64,000 bases of DNA, taken from contig NZ_FNVO01000014.1 of assembly GCF_900108175.1 (NCBI RefSeq), forward strand, positions 1-64,000, written 5' to 3'. The position numbers and the translations under genes are program-made. The DNA comes from Thermomonospora echinospora. Lineage in GTDB: Bacteria > Actinomycetota > Actinomycetes > Streptosporangiales > Streptosporangiaceae. The stretch's first letter is position 1. Every line of letters begins with the position of its first letter. Of this stretch, positions 17,279 to 25,602 are shown in pieces. The notes beneath the pieces are model-generated. The model did no database searches, was not told the DNA's origin, and saw nothing but the letters and a program-made list of their open reading frames with translations.

Positions 17279-18064
17279 ATGCCGCGGAATGACCCGCTAC
17301 CGCCGGGTACGCCCTGCTGGGTGGAACTGGCCTGCGGGGATCCCGGAGAGGCGGCGCGCTTCTACGGCGCGCTCTTCGACTGGCGGCTGGAGCCCCAGGA
17401 GTACGAGGGCTACGGCCGTTTTTTGCGCGACGGAAAGATCGCGGCTGGGCTCTGGCCGGAAAAGACATCGGGCGCCGCGGCTAGCTGGACCGTCTACTTC
17501 ACCGTCGAGGACGTCGAGGCCAGCGCGGACCTGGTGCGGGACGCGGGCGGGCAGGTGGTGGTGGAGCCCCGGGAGCTGGACGGGCAGGGCACACTCGCGG
17601 GCTGCCTCGATCCCGAGGGCGTCTTCTTCATGCTGTGGAAGTCGGCGAACTGGGGCTGCACCGAGCTGCTCGGGAGGCCGGGGTGCTGGGGGTGGACCGA
17701 TCTGTTCACGCGTGATCCCGAACGTGCGGAGGACTTCTACCCGCGGGTCTTCGGCTGGGGCAGGTCCCGGGGGGGCGACCGGGTGCACTGGACGGTCGAG
17801 GGCCAGGTCGTCGCGGGCATGCTGCCGATCTCGCCGGAGGCCCCCGCCGAAGCCCTGTCGGCCTGGTTCGTGCACTTCGCGGTCACTGACGTGTGGGAGG
17901 CGGCGGAGCGCGCCGAGGCGCTGGGAGCAGTCCGCATCAAGCAGTTCCACGATCCGCTCCACGGCCCCGCGATCATCCTCACCGACCCGCAGCTCGCCCA
18001 GTTCGTCCTGATCTCTGTGCCTCCGCAGGAGACCAAAGGTCGTTTCCCCTTGCTCTTCCGCTAA
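17279..18064 (+). CDS. Two-domain VOC (glyoxalase/bleomycin-resistance fold) protein
   Basis: A 261-residue protein with two VOC modules: residues ~8-120 (PCWVELACGDPGEAARFYGALFDW to GVFFMLWKS) and ~135-255 (GCWGWTDLFTRDPERAEDFY to QLAQFVLISV). Similar two-domain proteins in actinobacteria are annotated as 27/30-kDa antigens or hydroxylases; activity is not established. The ATG at 17279 fits the family start, though GAAGGT lies almost against it. The frame stays open to 17102 without similarity. It ends 8 bp before the IS630 remnant. Confidence 0.85.
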   Translation: MPRNDPLPPGTPCWVELACGDPGEAARFYGALFDWRLEPQEYEGYGRFLRDGKIAAGLWPEKTSGAAASWTVYFTVEDVEASADLVRDAGGQVVVEPRELDGQGTLAGCLDPEGVFFMLWKSANWGCTELLGRPGCWGWTDLFTRDPERAEDFYPRVFGWGRSRGGDRVHWTVEGQVVAGMLPISPEAPAEALSAWFVHFAVTDVWEAAERAEALGAVRIKQFHDPLHGPAIILTDPQLAQFVLISVPPQETKGRFPLLFR

Positions 18065-18071
18065 TGGCGCG

Positions 18072-18565
18072 TTACGCGACCTTGGCCGGGTAACTGCTCC
18101 ATGATCGGATCGGGGAACCGGCCGCGAAGCTGACCTTCGGGCGGGCGTGCTGGTTGCGCCGACGGACGTAGGCGCCGATCGCCGCGTTCTGCTCAGCGTG
18201 GCTGCGGTGGTAGAGGCGGCCGGTGGCCAGATCGAGGGCGCCGAGCAGGTGGCGGACCCCGTCGTTGCGGTGGTAAGTCGCCCGCAGCCTGGCCGGGTGG
18301 CGGGTCGGCCGCCAGGCCTTGCCCCTGCGGGGCTGCAGGTTGAGCGGCCCGAACTCATCCACGCAGACCACCCGCCCGTCTTTCGGGGGGCGTAGAGGGC
18401 CGGGATCCGCTGCATCTTGGCGATGAAGTCCAGATCATTCGAACTCTTCCACGTCGTGGTCGTCTGCCACGACACTCCGCCGGCCTTGAGGATGCGGGCC
18501 AGGTGGGTGCGGCTGAGCGAGGTGACGAGGCCAATCCGCTGGATGGCTTCCTGCGCCACCACCGC
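18072..18565 (-). pseudogene. IS630-family transposase remnant, internally deleted and frameshifted
   Basis: The minus strand holds the N-terminal HTH part (SLSRTHLARILKAGGVSWQ, TWKSSNDLDFIAKMQ), then CVDEFGPLNLQPRRGKAWRP with the first catalytic Asp, then LLGALDLATGRLYH joined directly to RSHAEQNAAIGAYVRRRNQ and the C-terminus ending SSYPAKVA. The ~90 residues between, with the second Asp and the Glu of the DDE triad, are missing. A C-run at ~18388 is one base short, so the two halves are in different frames. Dead element. Confidence 0.8.
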
Positions 18566-18569
18566 GGCG

Positions 18570-18653
18570 ATGCCGCTCATGCTGCTGTCCGGCCTGCTGC
18601 TGCCGATGACCCTGGCCCCCGGCTGGCTGGACGGCCTGTCCCGCAGCCATAAC
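18570..18653 (+). pseudogene. Fragment of an ABC-2 type permease
   Basis: About 28 codons read PLMLLSGLLLPMTLAPGWLD, a typical segment near the end of DrrB-like ABC-2 permeases, abutting the IS630 remnant. No ATPase partner or other part of the gene is present. Confidence 0.5.
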
Positions 18654-18681
18654 CTAGAGCCTGCGCACAACCAGGGGCGCT

Positions 18682-19524
18682 TCACGATCGCCTGGCCCGG
18701 TACGCGCGTTGCTGACAGGCGCGCGAACAGTATCGGCGAGGGCGTCCCGCGGACGGCTGCTCCACGGGCTCACCGCACACCCGGCAGTTTTCATCACGGA
18801 TTTCGTCACGACGTTGGGTGACGAGCGCCTCGATGCCGTCGAGGAGGCGGGCGAGGCCGAACTCGAAGGGGTCCTCGGGCCGGTCGTAGCCTCCCGCCTC
18901 CCACAGGGCGGAGATGGTGGGATAGCGGTCGAGGTGGGCGTACAGCGAGTCGCGGGCGCCCCACCATTCTTGCTCGCTGACGCCGCTACCGCGCTCGGCC
19001 TGCGCGATCTCCACCAGGGTCAGCGCCTGGGCGTCGATGAAGCGTCCGACCACCTCTACGGCGGCGATGACTTCGGCAGGGGAGAGCCCTGTGCCCGCGA
19101 GGGTGCTGAGCATGCGCTCGTAGTGGGCCACGGTGTTGGGGCCCGGGATGTGCCGGGTGCCGCGTACCTCGGCCAGCCAGGGGTGCCGTTCGCGCAGGTG
19201 CCATGCGTGCCGCGCGCACGCCTCCAGTCGCGGCCGCCATCCGTCGCCGGCGGGCGGGGCGGGCGGCGGTCCGGTCACGGCGTCGGACATGAGGTCGATG
19301 AGGTGGTCGCGGCCGGGCACGTGCCGGTACAGCGACATGGTGGTGAAGCCGAGCCGTTCGGCGACCTTGCGCATCGACAGTCCGGCCAGGCCCTCGGCGT
19401 CGGCCACCTCGATGGCGGTGCGCACGATCTCCTCCAGGCTCAGCCCGCGCCGTGACTCGCGGCCGTCGCGCTCCCACAGCAACTCGACCCCGTGGTCGGG
19501 ATCTCCTGCCTTGCCGCGCGTCAT
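18682..19524 (-). CDS. TetR-family regulator with C-terminal four-cysteine tail
   Basis: A 280-residue TetR-like regulator. The DNA-binding domain (RRGLSLEEIVRTAIEVADAEGLAGLSMRKVAERLGF, then TMSLYRHVPGRDHLIDLM) is followed by a TetR_C_1-like core. The last ~35 residues add CRVCGEP and then RYCSRACQQRAYRARR, a C-x2-C / C-x3-C motif typical of small zinc-binding tails. The ATG has GGAGGTGTGCG upstream. It is divergent from the beta-helix gene with a 17-bp inverted repeat between, so autoregulation and control of that gene are likely. Confidence 0.9.
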   Translation of the reverse strand: MTRGKAGDPDHGVELLWERDGRESRRGLSLEEIVRTAIEVADAEGLAGLSMRKVAERLGFTTMSLYRHVPGRDHLIDLMSDAVTGPPPAPPAGDGWRPRLEACARHAWHLRERHPWLAEVRGTRHIPGPNTVAHYERMLSTLAGTGLSPAEVIAAVEVVGRFIDAQALTLVEIAQAERGSGVSEQEWWGARDSLYAHLDRYPTISALWEAGGYDRPEDPFEFGLARLLDGIEALVTQRRDEIRDENCRVCGEPVEQPSAGRPRRYCSRACQQRAYRARRS

Positions 19525-19536
19525 CGCACACCTCCA

Positions 19537-19553
19537 TGTTTATGCTATAAACA
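19537..19553. promoter_or_regulatory. TetR operator between divergent genes
   Basis: TGTTTATGCTATAAACA has perfect 7-bp arms around a 3-bp centre, lies in the only AT-rich patch of the 64-bp spacer, and overlaps likely -10 sequences of both directions. Confidence 0.75.
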
Positions 19554-19588
19554 CCATACTTCGTACACGGAAAGAGAGTGACGCGGCC

Positions 19589-21319
19589 ATGGCCATCGAG
19601 TTCTACGTCTGCCCGTCCGGGGCCGACTCCGCACCGGGCACGCTGGAGCGTCCGTTCGCCACGCTGGAACGGGCGCGGCGCGCGGCTCGGGAGGCGACCG
19701 GCGAGGTCGTCGTCCACCTGCGAGCCGGCACGTATGTGCTCGACCGGCCCTTTGAGCTCACCGGGGACGACTCCGGCCGCGACGGGGGACAGATCGTCTA
19801 CCAGGCCCACGGCTACGGCACCGGCGAGCAGGAGCAGGCCGTGATCAGCGGTGGCCGGCAGATCACCGGCTGGCGGGTGCGCAGCGACGGCGTCTGGGCG
19901 GCCGAGGTCGGCGACCTGGACACCCGGCAGCTGTATGTGGACGGCCGCAGGGCAGAGCGCGCCGGGATCGACGGTCTCCCCGGCACCGCACGCAGGACCG
20001 CGACCGGATACCTCACCGACGGCCCGCTGGACTGGCAGGCGCCCGGCGGCGTCGAGTTCGTCTACCGGGGCGTCTACCCCTGGACCGAGGCCCGGTGCGG
20101 CGTCGCGGCCGTGACACGCGACGGCGACTCCAGTGTGATCACCATGGTGCAGCCCGCCTTCGGGTGGGCGAACGAGCTCTACACCTCCGTCTGGGAGGAC
20201 CAGGTGACGAACGGTCCCGGCCTGCCGACCCGGATCGAGAACGACCCGTCGTTCCTGTCCGAGCCCGGGACGTTCGTCCTGGACCGGTCGCGGCCCGGCC
20301 GCCACGTGCTGCTCTACCTGCCCCGCCCCGACCAGGAACCGTCGCACACGCGCGTGGTGGCCCCCGTTCTGGAGACGTTGGTACAGGTCACAGGCGCTCG
20401 TGACGTCTGCTTCCGCGGGCTGGTCTTCGCCGATGCCGCCTGGCTGCGGCCCAGCACGGAACGGGGTTTCCTGCACTATCACGGAAGCGGCTACCACGAC
20501 GGCGGCGCTGTGCAGAAGGTCGTCATGGTCGAGGACCAGGCATGGGTGACGGTGCCGGCAGACCCGCAGACGATCCCCGCCTGCGTGCGGCTCCACGAGA
20601 CCACCGGCATACGTTTCGAGGGCTGCCGATTCACCCGGCTGGGCGCCACCGGGCTGGGCGCCGTCGGCGGCACGGACGTCACGGTGCGCAGCTGCGACTT
20701 CGACACCCTGGCCGCCTCCGCCGTCACCGTCACCGGCACCCGCACCACGCTGATCGAGGACAATCTCGTCGAGCGTATCGGCCTGGACTACTCCGGCTCT
20801 CCCGGCATCGCGATCACCGACACCGCCGGCTGCGTCGTTGCGCATAACCACGTCCGCGAGGTTCCGCACTGCGGCATCGTGGCCGGGCCCGGACGCGGCA
20901 CCCGCATCCTGGGCAACCTGGTCACCGGCAGCATGACCGTGCTGGCCGACGGCGGCGGCCTCTACCTGTCCGGACCGCAGGGAGACTCGGCCGACAACGG
21001 CGCGGTGGTCAGCGGAAACGTCATCAAGGACACCCGCACGCCGTACAACTTCGCCCTCTACACCGACTACGGAGCGGCCTGGGTGACGGTCGAGCAGAAC
21101 GTGGTCGCGGGCGCCGACAACACCGCCGCCCTGCAGGTCAGCCCGCCGCTGGAACACGTCGTCTACCGCGGCAACTTCTGGGACGCCGACCCGGTGGGCA
21201 GCGACGACGCACCTCCGGGCGTCACCTACACCGACAACACCACCATCGCCGACCAGGCCAAGCTGGACGCGGCCACCACCGACATCCAGGCCCGCGCGGG
21301 ACTTAAGCGGACGTTGTGA
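19589..21319 (+). CDS. Right-handed parallel beta-helix protein
   Basis: A 576-residue protein. The start FYVCPSGADSAPGTLERPFATLERARRAARE is the usual beginning of pectate-lyase-like beta-helix proteins. Residues ~310-530 show the repeated helix rungs (IRFEGCRFTRLGATG, VTVRSCDFDTLAAS, TTLIEDNLVERIG, CVVAHNHVREVPHCG). Such proteins bind or cleave polysaccharides. No signal peptide is visible, which is odd for that job. The ATG is preceded by AGAGAGTG. It is controlled by the divergent TetR gene through the 19537 operator, and a strong hairpin follows. Confidence 0.85.
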   Translation: MAIEFYVCPSGADSAPGTLERPFATLERARRAAREATGEVVVHLRAGTYVLDRPFELTGDDSGRDGGQIVYQAHGYGTGEQEQAVISGGRQITGWRVRSDGVWAAEVGDLDTRQLYVDGRRAERAGIDGLPGTARRTATGYLTDGPLDWQAPGGVEFVYRGVYPWTEARCGVAAVTRDGDSSVITMVQPAFGWANELYTSVWEDQVTNGPGLPTRIENDPSFLSEPGTFVLDRSRPGRHVLLYLPRPDQEPSHTRVVAPVLETLVQVTGARDVCFRGLVFADAAWLRPSTERGFLHYHGSGYHDGGAVQKVVMVEDQAWVTVPADPQTIPACVRLHETTGIRFEGCRFTRLGATGLGAVGGTDVTVRSCDFDTLAASAVTVTGTRTTLIEDNLVERIGLDYSGSPGIAITDTAGCVVAHNHVREVPHCGIVAGPGRGTRILGNLVTGSMTVLADGGGLYLSGPQGDSADNGAVVSGNVIKDTRTPYNFALYTDYGAAWVTVEQNVVAGADNTAALQVSPPLEHVVYRGNFWDADPVGSDDAPPGVTYTDNTTIADQAKLDAATTDIQARAGLKRTL

Positions 21320-21376
21320 TCTGAAGCCGGCGGTCGCCGGCGCGCAGACCAGCGGGTACATGCACGCCAACCGACC

Positions 21377-21415
21377 CTCGCCTGCCGCCTTCTCCCAAGA
21401 CCGGCGGCAGGCGAG
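21377..21415. terminator. Bidirectional terminator hairpin
   Basis: Perfect 13-bp arms CTCGCCTGCCGCC and GGCGGCAGGCGAG around a 13-base loop, in the gap between the convergent beta-helix and ECF genes. No T-run, as common in high-GC actinobacteria. Confidence 0.7.
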
Positions 21416-21561
21416 GCACCAGTCCGATCCCACAGACCATCGGCAGCCCCAGGCCCGGCGATCGACCTAGGCCGGGCCTTGGAACGCTGCCGCCTCGACT
21501 TTGTTGGCATGTGATGGTTCCGGCTCTTCGGGGCTGGACGGGCCGGTAGCGGAGGGAGGGG

Positions 21562-22785
21562 CTATGTCCTCACCCGGCTGGCCCGGGACTCCAGGTAGCG
21601 TTGCTCGGCGATACTGGCGGTGGACTTCGCGGCGCGCCGGTAGTGCTCGTAGGCGCCGGCTGCGTCGCCGGTCCTCTCCAGCAGATGCGCCCGTACGGAC
21701 AGCAGCCGGTGATGCCCGGCCATCCGCTCGTCACTGTCCAATGTGGACAGCAGGGCCAGCCCGGCCGGCGGGCCCTCGATCTCGGCAAGCGCGATCGCCC
21801 GGTTGAGGGTGACCATCGGGTTGGGCGCGATCCGTTCCAGGATCAGGTAAAGGGCGTGCACCTGCGGCCAGTTGGTCTCCGTGGCCGTGGCCGCGTCGGC
21901 GTGCGTGGCGGCGATGGCGGCCTGCAGCTGGTAAGGCCCCAACGTCGAGCCGGCCAGCGACGCCTTGATCAGCTCAAGGCCCTCGCCGATCAGCCCCCGG
22001 TCCCACTTCGTCCGGTCCTGCTCGTCCAGTGGCACCAGGTCGCCGGCCGCCGTCGTGCGTGCCGTGCGGCGGGCATGGGTCAGCAGCATCAGCGCGAGCA
22101 GCCCGGTCACCTCGCCGTCCTCGGGCAGCTGCGTGTGCACCATCCGGGTCAGCCGGATCGCCTCGTGTGCGAGGTCGGCGCGGTGCAGTTCGCTGCCCGA
22201 GGAGGCGGTGTAGCCCTCGTTGAAGATCAGGTAGAGCACGTGCAGGACGACCCGTAGCCGCTCCTCGCGCTCCGCGCCGTCCGGCAGGCGGAACGAGCTG
22301 CCGGCGGCCCTGATGCGCTGCTTGGCCCGGCTGATCCTGGCCGCCATCGTGGCGTCCGGCACCAGGAACGCGCGGGCGATCTCGGCCGTGGTCAGGCCGC
22401 CGACCGCCCGCAGCGTCAGCGCGGTCTGGGACGCCGGGGTCAGCGTCGGATGGCAGCACAGGAACAGCAGGACGAGCGTGTCGTCGATGTCCGGCACCTC
22501 GGGCGCCGCCTCGGCGGGCGCCGCCTCGGCGGCCGTCGCCCACTCCCGCTCACGGCGCGCGTGGTCACTGCGCATCTGGTCGATGAGCCGCCGGGACGCG
22601 ACAGCCACCAGCCAGCCGCGCGGATTGTCCGGCACGCCCTCGGCCGGCCACTGCACGGCGGCGGCGAGGACGGCCTCCTGTACGGCGTCCTCACACTCCT
22701 CGAACCGGCCGTACCGACGTATCAATGCGCCGAGGACCTGCGGCGTGAGCTCACGCAGCAGGTCCTCGATGGCTGGGGCCGTCAT
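21562..22785 (-). CDS. ECF42-type RNA polymerase sigma factor with C-terminal TPR-like extension
   Basis: A 407-residue sigma factor. Sigma region 2 (residues ~15-75: FEECEDAVQEAVLAAAV, PRGWLVAVASRRLIDQMR) and region 4 (~115-165: ALTLRAVGGLTTAEIARAF, ARISRAKQRIR) are followed by a ~230-residue helical extension (LLALMLLTHARRTARTTAAGDLVPLDEQDR) typical of group ECF42. In that group no anti-sigma factor is used and the extension regulates activity. The ATG overlaps the DGPF stop by 4 bases, the canonical ECF42 arrangement. Confidence 0.92.
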   Translation of the reverse strand: MTAPAIEDLLRELTPQVLGALIRRYGRFEECEDAVQEAVLAAAVQWPAEGVPDNPRGWLVAVASRRLIDQMRSDHARREREWATAAEAAPAEAAPEVPDIDDTLVLLFLCCHPTLTPASQTALTLRAVGGLTTAEIARAFLVPDATMAARISRAKQRIRAAGSSFRLPDGAEREERLRVVLHVLYLIFNEGYTASSGSELHRADLAHEAIRLTRMVHTQLPEDGEVTGLLALMLLTHARRTARTTAAGDLVPLDEQDRTKWDRGLIGEGLELIKASLAGSTLGPYQLQAAIAATHADAATATETNWPQVHALYLILERIAPNPMVTLNRAIALAEIEGPPAGLALLSTLDSDERMAGHHRLLSVRAHLLERTGDAAGAYEHYRRAAKSTASIAEQRYLESRASRVRT

Positions 22786-23153
22786 GCCTCCAATTGTCCG
22801 TCAGCGAACATCACCTGCCGCACCTCGATCCCCAGACCCTCGATCGCGGCGTCCGGGATCTGCGCCGCCAGCTCGATCGCCCGCTCCTTGTTCTCGCAGT
22901 CGATCAGGTAGAAGCCGCCCAGGTACTCCTTGGACTCCAGGAAGGGTCCGTCGGTCACCACCGGCTGGCCGTTGCGCACCGACACCACGGCGGCCTGCGA
23001 CGGGTCGACCAGCGCCTGCGTGGTGATCAGCTCGCCGGACTCCTTCAGCGCCTCGATGAACGTGCCGTGGCCCTCGCCGATCGCCGCCTTCTCCTCGTCG
23101 GTCAGCGCGTCCAGCACGGCCGGGTTGATGTGCATGCCGATCAGGAACTGCAT
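22782..23153 (-). CDS. DGPF/YCII-domain protein, ECF42 partner
   Basis: A 123-residue YCII-related protein with the defining motif VTDGPFLESKEYLGGFYLID (residues ~66-85). DGPF proteins are the standard companions and regulatory targets of ECF42 sigma factors; their biochemical role is unknown. The ATG has GAGGGG six bases upstream and is preceded by a promoter motif shared with the divergent MFS gene. Translationally coupled to the sigma gene. Confidence 0.92.
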   Translation of the reverse strand: MQFLIGMHINPAVLDALTDEEKAAIGEGHGTFIEALKESGELITTQALVDPSQAAVVSVRNGQPVVTDGPFLESKEYLGGFYLIDCENKERAIELAAQIPDAAIEGLGIEVRQVMFADGQLEA

Positions 23154-23196
23154 CTAGTACCCCTCGTGGTCCACGGGCCCCGGACGGGCCCTTCAA

Positions 23197-23230
23197 CCGG
23201 TTGGTCGGACTCACCGCCGCCGTCTTGACA
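23197..23230 (-). promoter_or_regulatory. Predicted ECF42-dependent promoter of the DGPF-sigma operon
   Basis: Minus strand: TGTCAAGA (23230 to 23223), 15 bases, then CGACCAACCGG (23207 to 23197). The identical elements with identical spacing occur on the other strand upstream of the MFS gene. TGTC-A at -35 and CGA at -10 agree with the reported ECF42 motif. Confidence 0.8.
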
Positions 23231-23269
23231 TCCCCGCCAGAACTTTCGCACGGATCTTTCCTGTACCGA

Positions 23270-23303
23270 TGTCAAGAAGCCCTCGGCTGCTTCGACCAAC
23301 CGG
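23270..23303 (+). promoter_or_regulatory. Predicted ECF42-dependent promoter of the MFS exporter
   Basis: TGTCAAGA (23270-23277), 15 bases, CGACCAACCGG (23293-23303), the exact twin of the element in front of the DGPF gene. The MFS start follows 29 bp later. Confidence 0.8.
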
Positions 23304-23332
23304 CGAAACGTCGAGAGAACAGAGGGCTTCGT

Positions 23333-24826
23333 ATGCGAATCAACCGGGCGTGGCTGGGAGCGGCCCTTCTCATGCTGCCGACCTTGCTCGTCGCGATGGA
23401 TACCACAGCGCTGCTCCTCGCGCTCCCACAGCTGAGCGCCGACCTGGGGGCCACCAATGTCCAGCAGTTGTGGATCAGTGACGGCTACGGATTCCTGGTG
23501 GCCGGCATGGTCATCACGATGGGCACGCTCGCCGACCGGATCGGCCGCCGGCGGCTGCTGATCGTCGGTGCGGCGGCGTTCACGGTGCTGTCGGTCGTGG
23601 CCGCCTTCGCCGTCAACCCGCTGATGCTGATCGTCACGCGTGCGCTGCTGGGCGTCGCCGGCGCGACCCTGGCGCCGTCCACCCTCGCCCTGCTCACCAA
23701 CATGTTCCGCGACGAACGACAGCGCGGGAAGGCCATCGCGATCTGGGCGACCTGCCAGTTCACCGGTGGTGCGCTCGGACCTGTGCTCGCCGGATTCCTG
23801 CTCCAGCACTTTTGGTGGGGATCGGTGTTCCTGGCCGCCGTGCCGGCGATGGCGTTGCTGGTGCTCGCCGGGCCGGTCCTGCTGCCGGAGTTCCGCAGCG
23901 ACCAGGCCGGCCGGCTGGACCCGGCCAGCGTCGGACTGTCGCTCGCGGCGGTGCTCCTGGTGGTGTACGGCATCAAGCAACTGACCGTCGAGAGCGCGCG
24001 GGCCGTGCCGGCGTTGGCCCTCATCGTCGGCGCGGCCATCGGGATCCTGTTCGTACGCCGGCAACTACGGTCGGAGACACCGCTGCTGGACCTGCGGCTG
24101 CTGCGCAACCGCCCGTTCACGGCCGTACTCGTCGCGCTGGTCTGCGCCGGCATCGCCATGGCCGGTACGGGCCTGCTGGTGACCCAGTACCTGCAGAACG
24201 TGCTGGGCTTCTCGCCGGTCGCCTCGGCGGTGCTGTTCGCACCCATGGGCCTGGGCGTAGCGGTCGGCACCATGGCCGCGCCGGCACTGGCCCGGCGGAT
24301 GAAGGAGACGACCGCGATCGCCGGTGGGCTGATGGGGTCGGCGCTGGGCAGCCTGCTGCTGGTCGGCGTCGACGGCGCGCGCGCCCTGCCGCTGGTGATG
24401 ATCGGCATCGCCGTCCTGGCGTTGGGCACCGGCCCGCTGTTCGCGCTGGGCACCGGGCTGGTCGTCGGGTCCGTACCGCCGGAGCGCGCCGGCTCGGCGG
24501 CGTCGATGTCGGAGACCGGCAACTACTTCGGTGGTTCGCTCGGCTTTGCGCTGCTCGGCGTGGTGGCCGCGGTGGTCTACCGCAGCAGGATGGACGGCAC
24601 GTCCGACTCGCTGGCCGGCGCGGTCGCCGCCAGCCGGCATCTACCCGCCGACCAGGGCGCGGAACTGCTGCACACCGCGCGGGAGGCGTTCACCGCCAGC
24701 CTGCACGTCACCGGTGTCATCGCCGCGGTCATCTTCGCCGGACTGGCCGTACTGATCCTGGCCATGCGCCCGGTGACCCGCACCGCCCCGGCCGCACTCC
24801 CCGACTACGAGGCGACTCGCCGATAG
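23333..24826 (+). CDS. MFS transporter, DHA2 family, predicted ECF42 target
   Basis: A 497-residue 14-helix DHA2 exporter: first helix LLVAMDTTALLLALPQL with the membrane Asp of the family, and TLADRIGRRRLL in loop 2-3. Likely exports a toxic metabolite or drug by proton antiport. The ATG at 23333 has AGAGGG upstream; the frame is open earlier but that part is the promoter. Its promoter repeats the DGPF promoter exactly, so it probably belongs to the sigma factor's regulon. Confidence 0.9.
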   Translation: MRINRAWLGAALLMLPTLLVAMDTTALLLALPQLSADLGATNVQQLWISDGYGFLVAGMVITMGTLADRIGRRRLLIVGAAAFTVLSVVAAFAVNPLMLIVTRALLGVAGATLAPSTLALLTNMFRDERQRGKAIAIWATCQFTGGALGPVLAGFLLQHFWWGSVFLAAVPAMALLVLAGPVLLPEFRSDQAGRLDPASVGLSLAAVLLVVYGIKQLTVESARAVPALALIVGAAIGILFVRRQLRSETPLLDLRLLRNRPFTAVLVALVCAGIAMAGTGLLVTQYLQNVLGFSPVASAVLFAPMGLGVAVGTMAAPALARRMKETTAIAGGLMGSALGSLLLVGVDGARALPLVMIGIAVLALGTGPLFALGTGLVVGSVPPERAGSAASMSETGNYFGGSLGFALLGVVAAVVYRSRMDGTSDSLAGAVAASRHLPADQGAELLHTAREAFTASLHVTGVIAAVIFAGLAVLILAMRPVTRTAPAALPDYEATRR

Positions 24827-25091
24827 AACCCTGCCGAGGCCGACGTTGTGGTTGTCATATCCGAACGCGCACACCATCGTCATCTCCACCCATGACGAGC
24901 ATGGCCGGCTCCTGGCCGAGGGTCCTGTATGAGTGGGATCAATCAGTTCGGCGCGAAGAGGCTGTCTTCGGTCATCATGTGATCACTCGGAGGCGAAGAC
25001 GTCTCTTACCGGCGGGTGCTCGCTGTTCCTCTGGGGTGGCGGTCTGCTCGGTCGCCGGTAGACGTTGGCATGTTCCCGTTTTCTGCCCGGT
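24827..25091. other. Spacer between convergent MFS and HxlR genes
   Basis: No intact gene. The plus strand at ~24864-24932 reads NAHTIVISTHDEHGRLLAEG before a stop, faintly like the end of an ABC ATPase (STHDE), but too short to call. Confidence 0.4.
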
Positions 25092-25484
25092 TCAGTGTGC
25101 CGAAGCGTTGTCGTAGGCGTGCCGGGCCCGGTCGACCTTGTCGAGGTTGACGGCGGCCCATTCGGCGAGGTGGGCGAACAGCGGGGCAAGGCTGCGGCCG
25201 AGGTCGCTGATCTCGTACTCGACCCGGGGCGGGACCTCGGGATGGTACGTGCGCACGATGAGGCCGTCGCGTTCGAGTTGCCGCAGGCGCTGGGTCAGCA
25301 CCTTGGGAGTGATGGTGGTGATCCGCCGTTGCAGCTCGACGAAGCGCTGCCGGCCGTGCTGGTTGAGGGTCCACAGGATCGGGGTGGTCCACCGGCTGAA
25401 CACGATGTCGACCACCGGGGCGATCGGGCAGGCCTGCTCCGGATCGGTCGACGCGGCCGCGGTCTTCCATGTTGTGTCACCCAT
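25092..25484 (-). CDS. HxlR-type winged-helix regulator
   Basis: A 130-residue HxlR regulator: CPIAPVVDIVFSRWTTPILWTLNQHGRQRFVELQRRITTITPKVLTQRLRQLERDGLI is the family core. The single N-terminal Cys (in EQACPI) is the position used as redox or electrophile sensor in several HxlR proteins. The ATG at 25484 has AGAGGTGA five bases upstream. It is divergent from an NmrA-type reductase, a common arrangement in which HxlR represses the reductase. Confidence 0.9.
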   Translation of the reverse strand: MGDTTWKTAAASTDPEQACPIAPVVDIVFSRWTTPILWTLNQHGRQRFVELQRRITTITPKVLTQRLRQLERDGLIVRTYHPEVPPRVEYEISDLGRSLAPLFAHLAEWAAVNLDKVDRARHAYDNASAH

Positions 25485-25515
25485 GCGGATCACCTCTGGG
25501 ATAGTCACTTTCCTC

Positions 25516-25525
25516 TAGGTACCTA
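25516..25525. promoter_or_regulatory. Putative HxlR operator
   Basis: TAGGTACCTA palindrome in the AT-rich centre of the 118-bp divergent region, flanked by GATAGT (25500) and ACTATA (25525). Confidence 0.5.
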
Positions 25526-25602
25526 CTATATCCAGGATGTTAGCGTCGCCCGCGTCGAGAACGAACCGCTCCTGGAAGCGGATGAACGGCAGGAGACCGA
25601 CC

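Noticed and set aside
21562-22785. Need for an anti-sigma factor near the ECF gene
   Set aside because: The ECF42 group works without one; its C-terminal extension and the DGPF partner are already present.
24864-24932. ABC ATPase C-terminal remnant (ISTHDE)
   Set aside because: Only ~23 codons with one suggestive motif; not enough to call a pseudogene.
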